Of a stretch of 64,000 bases of DNA, positions 55,990 through 63,958 are shown in pieces. This stretch comes from Mycobacterium marseillense. GTDB taxonomy: Bacteria; Actinomycetota; Actinomycetes; Mycobacteriales; Mycobacteriaceae. Positions within the stretch are counted from its first letter, which is position 1; each line of letters opens with the position of its first letter. The notes under the pieces are model-generated. The model had not been told where the DNA came from. It made no database searches and saw only the letters and a list, made by a program, of their open reading frames with translations. The stretch spans positions 2,480,001 to 2,544,000 of the forward strand of contig NZ_AP022584.1 of the NCBI RefSeq assembly GCF_010731675.1, read 5' to 3'. Position numbers and translations under genes: made by a program.

Positions 55990-56939
55990 CGGCGGGCCTG
56001 GTCGAGCACTGGCTCGAGTCCGGACGGCTCGAGTTGCCCCTTCCCGCGTCGGGACGCACGGCCGAACGCTGGCAGCGGCTGGCGCGGCTCGCCGAGGACA
56101 ACATCGTCGCGGCCAGGATCGCCGAGTCCCACGTCGACGCGGTCGCGATACTGCATGAGTTGGGCGGCAAGCCGCCCGACCCGGGCCAGCTGTGGGGTGT
56201 GTGGACCGCGGAGGCCCCGGACACGGCGCTGACGGCCACCGACACCGACGGCGTGTACACCTTGCACGGCACCAAGGTGTGGTGTGCGGGTGCCGGGTTC
56301 TGCACGCACGCGCTGGTGACCGCGCGGCTCGAGGACGGGTCCCAGGGACTGTTCGCGGTGACGGTGACCGATCCCGCCGTCAAGGCGTTGCCCAGCACCT
56401 GGTGGAACGCGGGGATGGCGGGCAGCGACACCAGGCCGGTCCAGTTCACCAACGCCCAGGCCGTCGCCGTGGGCGATCCCGGAGCCTACCCGAATCGGCC
56501 GGGGTTCTGGCACGGCGCAATCGGTGTCGCCGCCTGTTGGCTCGGCGGGGCGCGCCGAGTCGCGGACCCGCTATATCGCTGCGCCGCAAGCCAATCCGCC
56601 GACGCGTACTCGCTGGCACACCTGGGGGCGGTCGATGCGGCGCTGGCCGCCAGCGACGCGATCCTGGCCGAGGCCGCGATCCAGGTCGACGCCGATCCGT
56701 TCGACCGATCCGGGACCGCGCAGCTGCTGGCCCGTCGCGTCCGCACGGTCGTGGAACACGCTGTCGACGAAGCGATTACACGCACCGGACGCGCCCTGGG
56801 CCCGGGCCCGCTGTGCCAGGACGGGCGGCACGCTCAACGGGTCGCCGATCTGAGCATCTACATCCGGCAGAGCCATGCGGAGCGAGACCTGGCCGAACTC
56901 GGGCGGTTGGCGGGCAAGCAGGCGGTAAGGGCGCCGTGA
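55986..56939 (+). CDS. Acyl-CoA dehydrogenase-like protein, short
   Basis: A 317-residue ACAD-like protein, about 70-80 residues shorter than usual. The middle domain is recognisable (W-T-A-E-A-P-D-T-A, L-H-G-T-K-V-W-C-A-G-A-G-F), as is the C-terminal helical domain (H-L-G-A-V-D-A-A-L-A-A-S-D). The expected catalytic E-G-T near the end is absent, and the terminus is R-Q-S-H-A-E-R-D-L. It likely acts as a diverged dehydrogenase or dehydratase. GTG start overlaps the previous small frame; its stop overlaps the PIG-L GTG. Such ACAD-PIG-L pairs occur in actinobacteria with unknown product. Confidence 0.8.
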   Translation: MTAGLVEHWLESGRLELPLPASGRTAERWQRLARLAEDNIVAARIAESHVDAVAILHELGGKPPDPGQLWGVWTAEAPDTALTATDTDGVYTLHGTKVWCAGAGFCTHALVTARLEDGSQGLFAVTVTDPAVKALPSTWWNAGMAGSDTRPVQFTNAQAVAVGDPGAYPNRPGFWHGAIGVAACWLGGARRVADPLYRCAASQSADAYSLAHLGAVDAALAASDAILAEAAIQVDADPFDRSGTAQLLARRVRTVVEHAVDEAITRTGRALGPGPLCQDGRHAQRVADLSIYIRQSHAERDLAELGRLAGKQAVRAP

Positions 56940-57718
56940 AAACCGCGCCGGCGGGCAACTGCGCGTTTGCGGCCGATCCGCTGACCCACGGCGGCACCCC
57001 GGTGCCGTTGTGGCTGGCCGCTTTCGAGGAGAGACCGCTGCCGGCATTGGATCTGGCGGAGTGCCGACGGCTGGTCGTCGTCGCCCCCCATCCCGACGAC
57101 GAAACCCTCGGCCTCGGCGCGATGACCACCCAACTGACCGCGATGGGGGTGGACGTCCAGGTGGTCTCGGTCAGCGACGGTGGGGCCGCCCAGCCCGCAG
57201 TGTCGGCCTCGGATCGGCTCAGGATGGAAACCATCCGCCGATACGAATTGGGCCGGGCGGCAAGTCTTTTGAACGCCCCCAGCCCGATCTCGTTGGGCTT
57301 TCCCGACGGTGAGCTCGCGGATCACGAGGACCCGCTGGCCGACACCCTGGCGGAGATCCTCGAGGGCGACGGGCCGACGACCTGGTGTGCGGCGACGTGG
57401 CGGGGCGACGGACATCCCGATCACGAGGCCGTGGGACGCGCGGCCTCGGCCGCGTGCGCCCGCGCCGACGCGACGCTGCTGGAATATCCGGTGCTGATGT
57501 GGCATTGGGCGCATCTCGCCGATCCCGCGGTGCCGTGGAGCCGGGCCTATTCGGTGCCCTCACCCAGTTGGGCGATGGATCGCAAACGCCGCGCGGCGCA
57601 ATGCTACCGAAGCCAACTCGAGCCCATCGACGCGGAATCCTCGCCCATCTTGCCGAGATTCGTGCTTCAGCGGTTGCTCGCGGTGGGCTCCGCGATCGGA
57701 GAAGTCGTATTTCGGTGA
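56936..57718 (+). CDS. PIG-L family deacetylase
   Basis: A 260-residue zinc-dependent GlcNAc-deacetylase family protein. The zinc/catalytic motif is V-V-A-P-H-P-D-D-E-T-L (near residue 50), and the third ligand is in G-D-G-H-P-D-H-E-A-V. Family members such as MshB and Mca act on N-acetyl amino sugars in mycothiol metabolism; this gene is neither by context. It is coupled by GTGA to an ACAD-like gene and followed by an EEP-family gene. It probably removes an acetyl group from a glycan or sugar conjugate made by genes not in this window. Confidence 0.88.
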   Translation: MKTAPAGNCAFAADPLTHGGTPVPLWLAAFEERPLPALDLAECRRLVVVAPHPDDETLGLGAMTTQLTAMGVDVQVVSVSDGGAAQPAVSASDRLRMETIRRYELGRAASLLNAPSPISLGFPDGELADHEDPLADTLAEILEGDGPTTWCAATWRGDGHPDHEAVGRAASAACARADATLLEYPVLMWHWAHLADPAVPWSRAYSVPSPSWAMDRKRRAAQCYRSQLEPIDAESSPILPRFVLQRLLAVGSAIGEVVFR

Positions 57719-57788
57719 CCCGCACGCCCAACCGTTGCGGGACTGCCGCGGTGAGTGCCCGAGCGGCAAAGTGGGTAGGTGAAAGCCT

Positions 57789-58553
57789 ATGCGCGTGGCG
57801 ACCTTCAACATCTTGCACGGCCGCACGGTCGGGGATGGTGTCGACGTCTCTCGCCTGCGCGATTGTGTGCGCCGCCTCGATCCGGACGTGCTCAGCCTGC
57901 AGGAGGTCGACTGCGATCAGCCACGCTCGGAGCGGGCCGACCTGACCGCGGCGGCGGCCGAGGCCATGGGCGCGGTGGAGCACCGCTTCGTGGCGGCGAT
58001 TTCCGGCACCCCGGGGGCGACCTGGATGGCCGCCACCGGCCGCGAACAGCCGGGGACCGCCGCGTACGGAATTGCCCTGCTGTCCCGCTACCCGGTGGCC
58101 AGTTGGCAGGTGTTGCGGCTCCCCCGGATTCCGATGCGGTTTCCGATGTACTTGCCCGGCCCCAACCGGGTGATGATCGTCGACGAGGAGCCGCGTGCGG
58201 CGGTGATCGCGCAGCTGCGCACCCCGATGGGCGGGCTGACGGTGGCCAACACGCATCTGTCGTTCGTTCCGGGCTGGAACCGGCGCCAGCTGCTGCGCGT
58301 GATTCATGACCTGCGTGGTTTCCCGGGGCCTCGGCTGCTGACCGGCGACTTGAACATGACGCCGAAAACCGTTGGCCGCTGGTCGGGTATGCGGGCGTTG
58401 GCCACCGCCGAAACGTTTCCCGCCGATCACCCCAACCGCCAGCTCGACCACATCCTGACCGACGATCCCGCGCTGCGCGGCGGCGCGGTCGACGCCAGTC
58501 CCATGCCGATTTCGGATCACCGCCCGCTGGTGGTCGACCTGCAGCGGGTGTGA
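57789..58553 (+). CDS. Endonuclease/exonuclease/phosphatase (EEP) family protein
   Basis: A 254-residue EEP-fold hydrolase. Key motifs are F-N-I-L-H-G near the start, L-Q-E-V-D (metal-binding Glu), N-T-H-L-S, L-L-T-G-D-L-N-M (Asp/Asn), and the terminal S-D-H-R-P-L-V-V (catalytic His). Family members hydrolyse phosphodiesters in nucleic acids, inositol lipids or sphingomyelin. The sequence does not specify which, but the small size and the lack of a signal peptide favour a cytosolic phosphodiesterase. It starts 70 bp after the PIG-L gene, within the same transcription direction. Confidence 0.87.
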   Translation: MRVATFNILHGRTVGDGVDVSRLRDCVRRLDPDVLSLQEVDCDQPRSERADLTAAAAEAMGAVEHRFVAAISGTPGATWMAATGREQPGTAAYGIALLSRYPVASWQVLRLPRIPMRFPMYLPGPNRVMIVDEEPRAAVIAQLRTPMGGLTVANTHLSFVPGWNRRQLLRVIHDLRGFPGPRLLTGDLNMTPKTVGRWSGMRALATAETFPADHPNRQLDHILTDDPALRGGAVDASPMPISDHRPLVVDLQRV

Positions 58554-58562
58554 ACCACGGGT

Positions 58563-58850
58563 TCAGGACGCGCGATGGCCGGCCGATTCCATGGCCACCA
58601 GGACACGGTCGATGTCGTACGTCGACGGCACCTCGCCGGTCACCCTGATGATCTCCACCCCGACGTCGGCGCTGTCGACCGGGTGACACTGGGGCGCAAC
58701 AAGTTTGCGAACGATGGCCATCACCTCGTCGTCAGCAACCCGTCGCGGCAACAACGCCAGCAGCGGCGCGTACCCCGTCGCGGGGGCGAGCGGCGGGCAG
58801 CCCGTGCGCAGAAACGCGACAACCCTGGACACCTGAGCGCCAACGCCCAT
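58563..58850 (-). CDS. DUF3349 family protein
   Basis: A 95-residue protein of the DUF3349 family (Rv0543c type), with the pattern M-G-V-G-A-Q-V-S-R-V-V-A-F-L-R, G-Y-A-P-L-L-A-L-L-P-R-R and D-D-E-V at about residues 1-45, and a C-terminal I-R-V-T-G-E-V-P. Structures of relatives are small helical bundles; function is unknown. It is convergent with the EEP gene (9-bp gap). Confidence 0.85.
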   Translation of the reverse strand: MGVGAQVSRVVAFLRTGCPPLAPATGYAPLLALLPRRVADDEVMAIVRKLVAPQCHPVDSADVGVEIIRVTGEVPSTYDIDRVLVAMESAGHRAS

Positions 58851-58939
58851 GTTCCACCTCGCTCATCCGACCGCGCGCCCGTACCAGCGGGCCATGCCAG
58901 GGATAGCCAGGCGCGGCGGTTTGAAACCCCACGCGCGAA

Positions 58940-58972
58940 AGGGGTCCGGCCCGACGATCGGACCGGACCCCT
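58940..58972 (-). terminator. Strong hairpin terminator of the CsbD-like gene
   Basis: AGGGGTCCGG (58940-58949) and CCGGACCCCT (58963-58972) form a perfect 10-bp GC-rich stem with a 13-nt loop. It begins 12 bp after the stop of the leftward CsbD-like gene and is followed on that strand by TTTCGCG. This fits an intrinsic terminator of the short-U type. Confidence 0.65.
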
Positions 58973-58984
58973 CGGGCAAGCGGC

Positions 58985-59221
58985 TTACTGGTTCTTCTTC
59001 TGGCGCTCTTCGGCCGCGTCCGCGCCGGCCCGCGCCGACTCGGCTTCGGCTTCCTTCTTGCCCGCGTCGCGTTGGGCGTCGGCCTTGTCTTGCTGAGCCC
59101 GGCCCTCGTCGGCGAGGTCGTCGCGGCCGAGCACAGCCCCGCCGACCTCCTTGGCCTTACCCTTCACGCCCTCGACGGCGCCCTGCACCGCTTCCTGCGG
59201 CCCGCTCTTCTGGTCCCCCAT
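58985..59221 (-). CDS. CsbD-like small stress protein
   Basis: A 78-residue, highly charged, Ala/Lys/Glu-rich protein (V-E-G-V-K-G-K-A-K-E-V-G-G-A-V-L-G). The first half matches CsbD-type general stress proteins; the mycobacterial version is also annotated, as I recall, as microaggregate-binding protein 1. It is predicted to be helical and largely disordered. The ATG is preceded by GGGAGG. CsbD genes are SigB/SigF targets elsewhere. A strong terminator follows. Confidence 0.82.
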   Translation of the reverse strand: MGDQKSGPQEAVQGAVEGVKGKAKEVGGAVLGRDDLADEGRAQQDKADAQRDAGKKEAEAESARAGADAAEERQKKNQ

Positions 59222-59401
59222 GGGTCGACCTCCCTCTCGGTGGTGAGTGAGCTTGCGCTCGATGGCACCTACGGCGTTCCCGCCGCGAGCCGCGCCAAAC
59301 GGCCCGTCTGGCGTCGCGCCTGGACGGCACCGAAAGTGTGCGGGTGATCACGTGGCCGAACCCGGCTGGCGCGCTCAGGTATCGGGGCGGCCGAGCGCTC
59401 G

Positions 59402-59426
59402 GTTTGAACGAGGCTTTACCGGGTAG
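59402..59426 (+). promoter_or_regulatory. SigF-type promoter of the NAD(P)-binding protein gene
   Basis: GTTT (59402-59405, preceded by G), a 15-bp spacer and GGGTAG (59421-59426) match the mycobacterial SigF consensus GGTTT-N15-GGGTA almost exactly. The -10 ends 33 bp before the chosen GTG at 59460. It is the best SigF match in the window. Confidence 0.65.
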
Positions 59427-59459
59427 TACTAGCCGGCGGCTCGAAGGGGGGTGAGGGCG

Positions 59460-60257
59460 GTGACCACCATCGCCGTGATAGGGGCGACCGGCACGGCCGG
59501 GTCCCGGGTCGTCGCCCGGCTGAGGTCGCGCGACGTCGCGGTGGTCGAGATCTCCCGCGAGCAGGGCATCGATCTGTTCAACGGGGCGGACCTGTGCGAG
59601 GCGCTCGAGGGCGTCGACGTGGCGATCGACGTCTCCGACCCGGTGCCGCCCGAGCCGTCCGACATCGGCCAATCTCTGGCCACCGCCTCCCACAACATCG
59701 TGGGCGCGTGTGCCACCCAGGAGGTGCACCGCCTGGTGGTGCCGACGATCGCCGGCATCGAAGACCCGGAACTCGACGGCATCCCCTACTACGAGGCCAA
59801 ACGGGCGGCGAAGAACATCCTGCTCGACGGCCCGGTACCGACCACGATCGTGAAGTCCACGCAGTGGTATGAATGCGCCACCCACTGCGATGCGGTGAGC
59901 TGCGACGGTGACGAGGTGATCGTCGAGGACTGGTTGATTCAGCCGATCGCCGCCGACACCGTCGCCGACGTTCTCGTCGAGGCGGCGCTGGGACAGTCGC
60001 ACACCCCGCGCACCATCACCGGTCCAAACCACATCCGGCTACCTGAGCTGACGTCGAAACTGCTTGCCCAACAAGGTGATAGCCGGCCGGTGCGGACCGT
60101 GCGGCCCGCGGTGGCCGCGCTCGCCAACGGGGCGCTGCTGGCGTCCGGTCACGCGGTGGTCGTCGGTCCCGACGTCGACACGTGGCTGCAGACCTTGGCG
60201 CCGCCCAGCACCGACGGGCACCACGCCGCCGAGGGCGAAGAACCCGCCGGGAGTTGA
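59460..60257 (+). CDS. NAD(P)-binding atypical SDR (NmrA-like)
   Basis: A 265-residue Rossmann protein with V-I-G-A-T-G-T-A-G near the start, an N(P)-binding domain, and Y-Y-E-A-K-R-A-A-K in place of the classical YxxxK. Atypical SDRs of this type sense redox or act on quinones and flavonoids. I prefer the GTG at 59460, which has AAGGGGGG 8 bp before it, over the GTG at 59451, which would have no spacer. A SigF-type promoter lies immediately upstream. It converges on mnhD with a 2-bp gap. Confidence 0.84.
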   Translation: MTTIAVIGATGTAGSRVVARLRSRDVAVVEISREQGIDLFNGADLCEALEGVDVAIDVSDPVPPEPSDIGQSLATASHNIVGACATQEVHRLVVPTIAGIEDPELDGIPYYEAKRAAKNILLDGPVPTTIVKSTQWYECATHCDAVSCDGDEVIVEDWLIQPIAADTVADVLVEAALGQSHTPRTITGPNHIRLPELTSKLLAQQGDSRPVRTVRPAVAALANGALLASGHAVVVGPDVDTWLQTLAPPSTDGHHAAEGEEPAGS

Positions 60258-60259
60258 GA

Positions 60260-62002
60260 TCACAGCAGCAGCGCGCCACTGACCACGATCATCCCGACGG
60301 TGAGGTACGCGGCGTAATCGTTGATGCTCCCGGTGTGGATGCGCCGCAGCCATCCCAGCGAGCGCGCGACGCCGTTGCCCCGCAGCACCAGCACCAGCAG
60401 CGACACACCAAGGGCCAGTTCAATCGCGATGATTCCCAACGTCTTCGGCTCGAAATAGGCGAACTTCACGCCGGCGTCGGGCAATGTGACGCCGGCCCCC
60501 ATCGCGCCCGCCGCGTAGTCGGCCGGGTCGAGCAGCCCGGCGGTGGCGGGGCCGGCGACGTGCGCGACGAACAGGCCGGCCAGCGCGCCGAAGGCCAAAC
60601 AGCCCGCACTCAACATGATCAGGCTGGCCTTCATGCCCGACCGGATCGGCTCGAAATGGGTGTACGCCTGACTTCGGCGGCGGTAGAAGCCCAGGTACGC
60701 GGCGCGGCCCAGGGCGGCGACGGTCAGGACCTGCGCCAGCAGCGCACAGCCCAGCACGACCGGCCGGTCCGACAACCCCTTGTGGATCAAGCCAAGTGAG
60801 GCATAGCCGTTCAGCGGCGGCACGCCGGCGATCGACAACACCCCGACCGTGAACGCCGCGGTCAGCAGCGGGCGCCGGCGCGCCAGCCCGCCCATCTCGG
60901 AAAGTTTGGTCAGCCCGGTGGCGTGCACGACGGCGCCGGCGCACAGGAAGAGCAACGCCTTGAACAGGCCGTGATTGACCAGGTGATACAGCGCACCCGC
61001 GACGCCGTCCGCGGTGTTGCTCGCGAATCCCGTTGTCAGGACTCCGGTTTGGGCGACGGTGTCCCAGGCCAGCAACCGCTTGAGGTCGTCCTGCAGCAGC
61101 GCCATCGCCGCGCCGACCAACGCCGAGGCCACTCCGAGCCCGGTCAGCAGCGTCGGCAGCGACGGCAGGTTGACAAAGACCTGCAGCCTGATCCGCGCCA
61201 GCGCCACCACCCCAAGGTCGACCATCAGCGCCGAGAACAACGCGGACACCGCACCCGGAACGGGGGTGTGCGTGTCGGGCAGCCAGGCGTGGAAAGGCAC
61301 CAGTCCGGCCTTGGTGGCGAAGCCGGCCACCAGGAAGGCCACCGCGAGCAGCATCGCCCTGGTGACACCGGCGGCGACGGCCCCGTGGAGCTGCCCGAAG
61401 TTCAGCGCCCCGGTTGCGGAATAGAGCATCGCACTGCCGATGAAAACCGAGAATCCGGCGATGCTGGTGAGGACGAGGTTTTTGAAGGCCGCCTCCACCG
61501 CGATCGGGCGTTCCAGAAAAAAACCGGTCAAGCCGTAGCTGGCCAGCGCGGCCACCTCGAACCAGACGAACAGGTTGACCGTGTCCGCCGTCAGCGCGGC
61601 CCCGATCAGCGCGGCCAGCAGCAGCTGCACCAGGCAGGCCAGACCACCCAACTCTCGCGGGCCGAGGTCGCCGAGTTCGGACAGCGCGCTGACCACCAAC
61701 ACGACGCCCACCCCGGCGGCCAGCGTGGCGAAGGTGAGCCCGAAAGGGTCGGCCACCAAGGCGATCCCCAGCGACGCCCCGCGCACCGGGTGTTCGTTGG
61801 ACAGAAAGTGTGTCAACAGATGACCGGTACCGGCGAACACCCGCACGCCGACGTCCAGCAGCACCGCCAGCGCTGCGCTCACCGCGGTCACCGCCACCCA
61901 CAGCGGCGCCCGCCGCGCCCGCCGGGCGGCCAGCGGGGCCAGCACCGCACCGATCAGGGGGAGCACCACTGGCAGCGGGAGCAGCTGCGCGGGCGTGGGC
62001 AC
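60260..62002 (-). CDS. mnhD: Monovalent cation/proton antiporter subunit D (MnhD/MrpD)
   Basis: A 580-residue NuoN/NuoM-like subunit with about 14 helices. Characteristic segments are W-F-E-V-A-A-L-A-S-Y-G-L-T (essential Glu), V-P-F-H-A-W-L-P-D-T-H and L-L-A-W-D-T-V-A-Q. It pumps protons or exchanges them with sodium as part of the Mrp complex. It starts at a GTG close after the mnhC stop and is the last gene of the leftward cluster. In length it is nearer to stand-alone antiporter-like subunits than to the very long MrpA. Confidence 0.92.
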   Translation of the reverse strand: MPTPAQLLPLPVVLPLIGAVLAPLAARRARRAPLWVAVTAVSAALAVLLDVGVRVFAGTGHLLTHFLSNEHPVRGASLGIALVADPFGLTFATLAAGVGVVLVVSALSELGDLGPRELGGLACLVQLLLAALIGAALTADTVNLFVWFEVAALASYGLTGFFLERPIAVEAAFKNLVLTSIAGFSVFIGSAMLYSATGALNFGQLHGAVAAGVTRAMLLAVAFLVAGFATKAGLVPFHAWLPDTHTPVPGAVSALFSALMVDLGVVALARIRLQVFVNLPSLPTLLTGLGVASALVGAAMALLQDDLKRLLAWDTVAQTGVLTTGFASNTADGVAGALYHLVNHGLFKALLFLCAGAVVHATGLTKLSEMGGLARRRPLLTAAFTVGVLSIAGVPPLNGYASLGLIHKGLSDRPVVLGCALLAQVLTVAALGRAAYLGFYRRRSQAYTHFEPIRSGMKASLIMLSAGCLAFGALAGLFVAHVAGPATAGLLDPADYAAGAMGAGVTLPDAGVKFAYFEPKTLGIIAIELALGVSLLVLVLRGNGVARSLGWLRRIHTGSINDYAAYLTVGMIVVSGALLL

Positions 62003-62006
62003 CGGC

Positions 62007-62375
62007 TCAGCCCCGCAGCTCGGTCAGGTCCGCCGCGTCGACGCTGCGGTAGTGCTGGGCCACCCGGACCACCACCGTCAAGAACACCGCGGTGATCGCC
62101 ACCCCGATGACCACCGCGGTGATGCAGAAGTTCTGCAGCACCGGATCGGCCACATTCCCGGCCACGAGGTCTTTTTGCGTACGCCCGGCCGGCAGGCCGG
62201 CCAGCACCGGCGCGGTCGAATCGTTGCGGTAGGCCATCGACACCAGCAGCAGATACGTCGAGGACTCCATCAGTGACAGGCCCAGGACGATTTTGATCAG
62301 GTTGCGCCGCGCCATCACCGCGAACAATCCGAGGCAGAACAACACCCCGGCGGCGACGTAGTTGGCGACGATCAT
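62007..62375 (-). CDS. mnhC: Cation/proton antiporter subunit C (MnhC, NuoK-like)
   Basis: A 122-residue MrpC/NuoK-type subunit with three helices, conserved G-L-S-L-M-E-S-S-T-Y-L-L-L (Glu for proton transfer), and D-P-V-L-Q-N-F-C-I-T-A-V-V-I-G. The ATG overlaps the stop of the gene before it (ATGA). It is followed directly by mnhD. Confidence 0.92.
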   Translation of the reverse strand: MIVANYVAAGVLFCLGLFAVMARRNLIKIVLGLSLMESSTYLLLVSMAYRNDSTAPVLAGLPAGRTQKDLVAGNVADPVLQNFCITAVVIGVAITAVFLTVVVRVAQHYRSVDAADLTELRG

Positions 62376-63301
62376 GACTCGTCCTCGTCGGGCGTCCAAT
62401 CGTGTCCCATGCCGAGCAACGCGAACACCGCGATGGTGATGCCGGTGGCCACCTCCACCAACTCGGCCGCCGAGATCAACTGCAGGGTGCCACCGGCGCG
62501 GATCGTTTGTTGCTGCGCCAGCGGGAGCCAGTTGTCCAGGAATGAGCCGGTCAGCCACATGCCGGCCAGGCCGACGGCGACAATGGCTGCGGCACCGGCC
62601 ATTTCGGCGACCTCCAGTGTCGCCGGGCGTACCGCGGCGCGCACCGCGCGGTGCCCGAGCGCGGTGTAGAGCAAGATGACGCAGCCCGCCAGCACGACGC
62701 CGGCGGGGAAACCGCCGCCGGGCGTGTAGCCCCACGCCGCCAGGTAGACCCCGGCGACCGCCAGGATGACGGCGGCGACGCGCGCGCCCACCCGCACCGC
62801 CACCGTCATCGCGACCGCCCGCTCCGGCGCGGGCGCGCCCAGCGCGTCGTCGTCGGCGTGCTCGGGCGCGGGCTCCGGCTCGTCTTGGCGCTCTTGGTCT
62901 TCCGCCGAGCGCGCCTGCGACTCCTGCTCGTCGGGTCCCTCGTCGGGGTCGGCGTGCTCCTGCTCGACGCGTCCAGCGCTGGCTTCGCCGACGAACTCCG
63001 ATCGCGGCTCGCGGCCCCGGGAGAGCAGCAGCACCGCGACGACGGCGGCGAGCAACAAAAACGTCTCGCCGAACGTGTCGAAGGCCCTGCTGCCGTAGAC
63101 GACTTCGCTGACCACCTCGGTGGTCCCCCACCGCGGCAACGCGATCGCCATCGCGTGTCTTGCAATGTCCGGCAACGGGTTCGAACCGTCGGGCAGGGCC
63201 GTGAGGCCGACCGCGACGACGGCGCCCAAACCGCCGATCAGCAGCCCGCCCAGCCAGGGGCGATGCCAGCGGGCCTCGGGCGGCAATCGTCGATCAGTCA
63301 C
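62372..63301 (-). CDS. mnhB: Fused MbhE-like and MnhB-like antiporter subunit with acidic linker
   Basis: A 309-residue protein. Residues 1-96 resemble MbhE (W-L-G-G-L-L-I-G-G-L, D-T-F-G-E-T-F-L-L-L), normally the C-terminal end of MrpA. Residues 97-164 are a charged Asp/Glu/Gln/Ala-rich linker with no predicted fold. Residues 165-300 are an MnhB domain with four helices (G-Y-T-P-G-G-G-F-P-A-G-V-V and E-V-A-T-G-I-T-I-A-V-F). The GTG is inside the end of the MbhD gene (8-bp overlap). Confidence 0.86.
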   Translation of the reverse strand: MTDRRLPPEARWHRPWLGGLLIGGLGAVVAVGLTALPDGSNPLPDIARHAMAIALPRWGTTEVVSEVVYGSRAFDTFGETFLLLAAVVAVLLLSRGREPRSEFVGEASAGRVEQEHADPDEGPDEQESQARSAEDQERQDEPEPAPEHADDDALGAPAPERAVAMTVAVRVGARVAAVILAVAGVYLAAWGYTPGGGFPAGVVLAGCVILLYTALGHRAVRAAVRPATLEVAEMAGAAAIVAVGLAGMWLTGSFLDNWLPLAQQQTIRAGGTLQLISAAELVEVATGITIAVFALLGMGHDWTPDEDES

Positions 63302-63593
63302 CGCGACCGCCGCCGTCGTCGAGGGCCTCGCCCAAGTCACCGCGGTCGAAGACGTCGGTGCGAATTTTGCCGATGGCGATCAGATACAGGACCGGCTGGG
63401 CGATCGCGCCGACCGCAACCGTGGCCAGGGCGACGTCGGGTGCGGCCAGCACCACGAACAGCGCGCCCAGCACGGTGCCCATCGCCGACAGGGCCATCAC
63501 CGAGCCGGTGATGCTGCGCAGGAACACCACCAGCAGCGCACAGGCAACGATCAGCCCCAGGCACAGATAGTCAACCGCCCACAGCGAGGTCAC
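63294..63593 (-). CDS. MbhD/DUF4040-type antiporter subunit
   Basis: A 99-residue three-helix protein matching MbhD (DUF4040): L-S-A-M-G-T-V-L-G-A-L-F-V-V-L-A-A-P-D-V-A-L-A and V-G-A-I-A-Q-P-V-L-Y. In most Mrp systems this domain is the distal part of MrpA; here, as in other actinobacteria and hydrogenase-type Mbh, it is a separate gene. The GTG overlaps the mnhG stop (GTGA). Confidence 0.88.
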   Translation of the reverse strand: MTSLWAVDYLCLGLIVACALLVVFLRSITGSVMALSAMGTVLGALFVVLAAPDVALATVAVGAIAQPVLYLIAIGKIRTDVFDRGDLGEALDDGGGRGD

Positions 63594-63958
63594 CGGCCGG
63601 CCCCGGGCCCGTCGGACGACCGTCCGAGCCGGTTCGGTTCATCGGTCACCGCGCCGCGCCACATCGGCACCCCGGTCTTGTACGCCGCGCGCGCCAATGC
63701 GTGCGCGGCAATGGGGTTGACCAGCAGGAGCAACACGGCGACCAGCAGTGCCCTCGAGCCGTACTCAGTGAGGGGGCCTTTGGCCACCGCCAGCCCGGCC
63801 AACAGCGGTACCGCGCCGGCGGTGATCGTCTTGGACGAGCACTGGATTCGCGTGTAGACATCGGGCATGCGCAGGATGCCGATCGCCCCGCTCAGCGAAA
63901 AGAACACTCCCACAACGCATAAGACGATCACCAGCGTATCGGTAGCGGTGGAGTTCAC
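63590..63958 (-). CDS. mnhG: Cation/proton antiporter subunit G (MnhG)
   Basis: A 122-residue MnhG protein with three helices. G-I-L-R-M-P-D-V-Y-T-R-I-Q-C-S-S-K is the conserved family motif after the first helix. The GTG at 63958 overlaps the stop of mnhF (GTGA). It ends in a hydrophilic Arg/Gly tail of about 20 residues. Confidence 0.9.
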   Translation of the reverse strand: MNSTATDTLVIVLCVVGVFFSLSGAIGILRMPDVYTRIQCSSKTITAGAVPLLAGLAVAKGPLTEYGSRALLVAVLLLLVNPIAAHALARAAYKTGVPMWRGAVTDEPNRLGRSSDGPGAGR

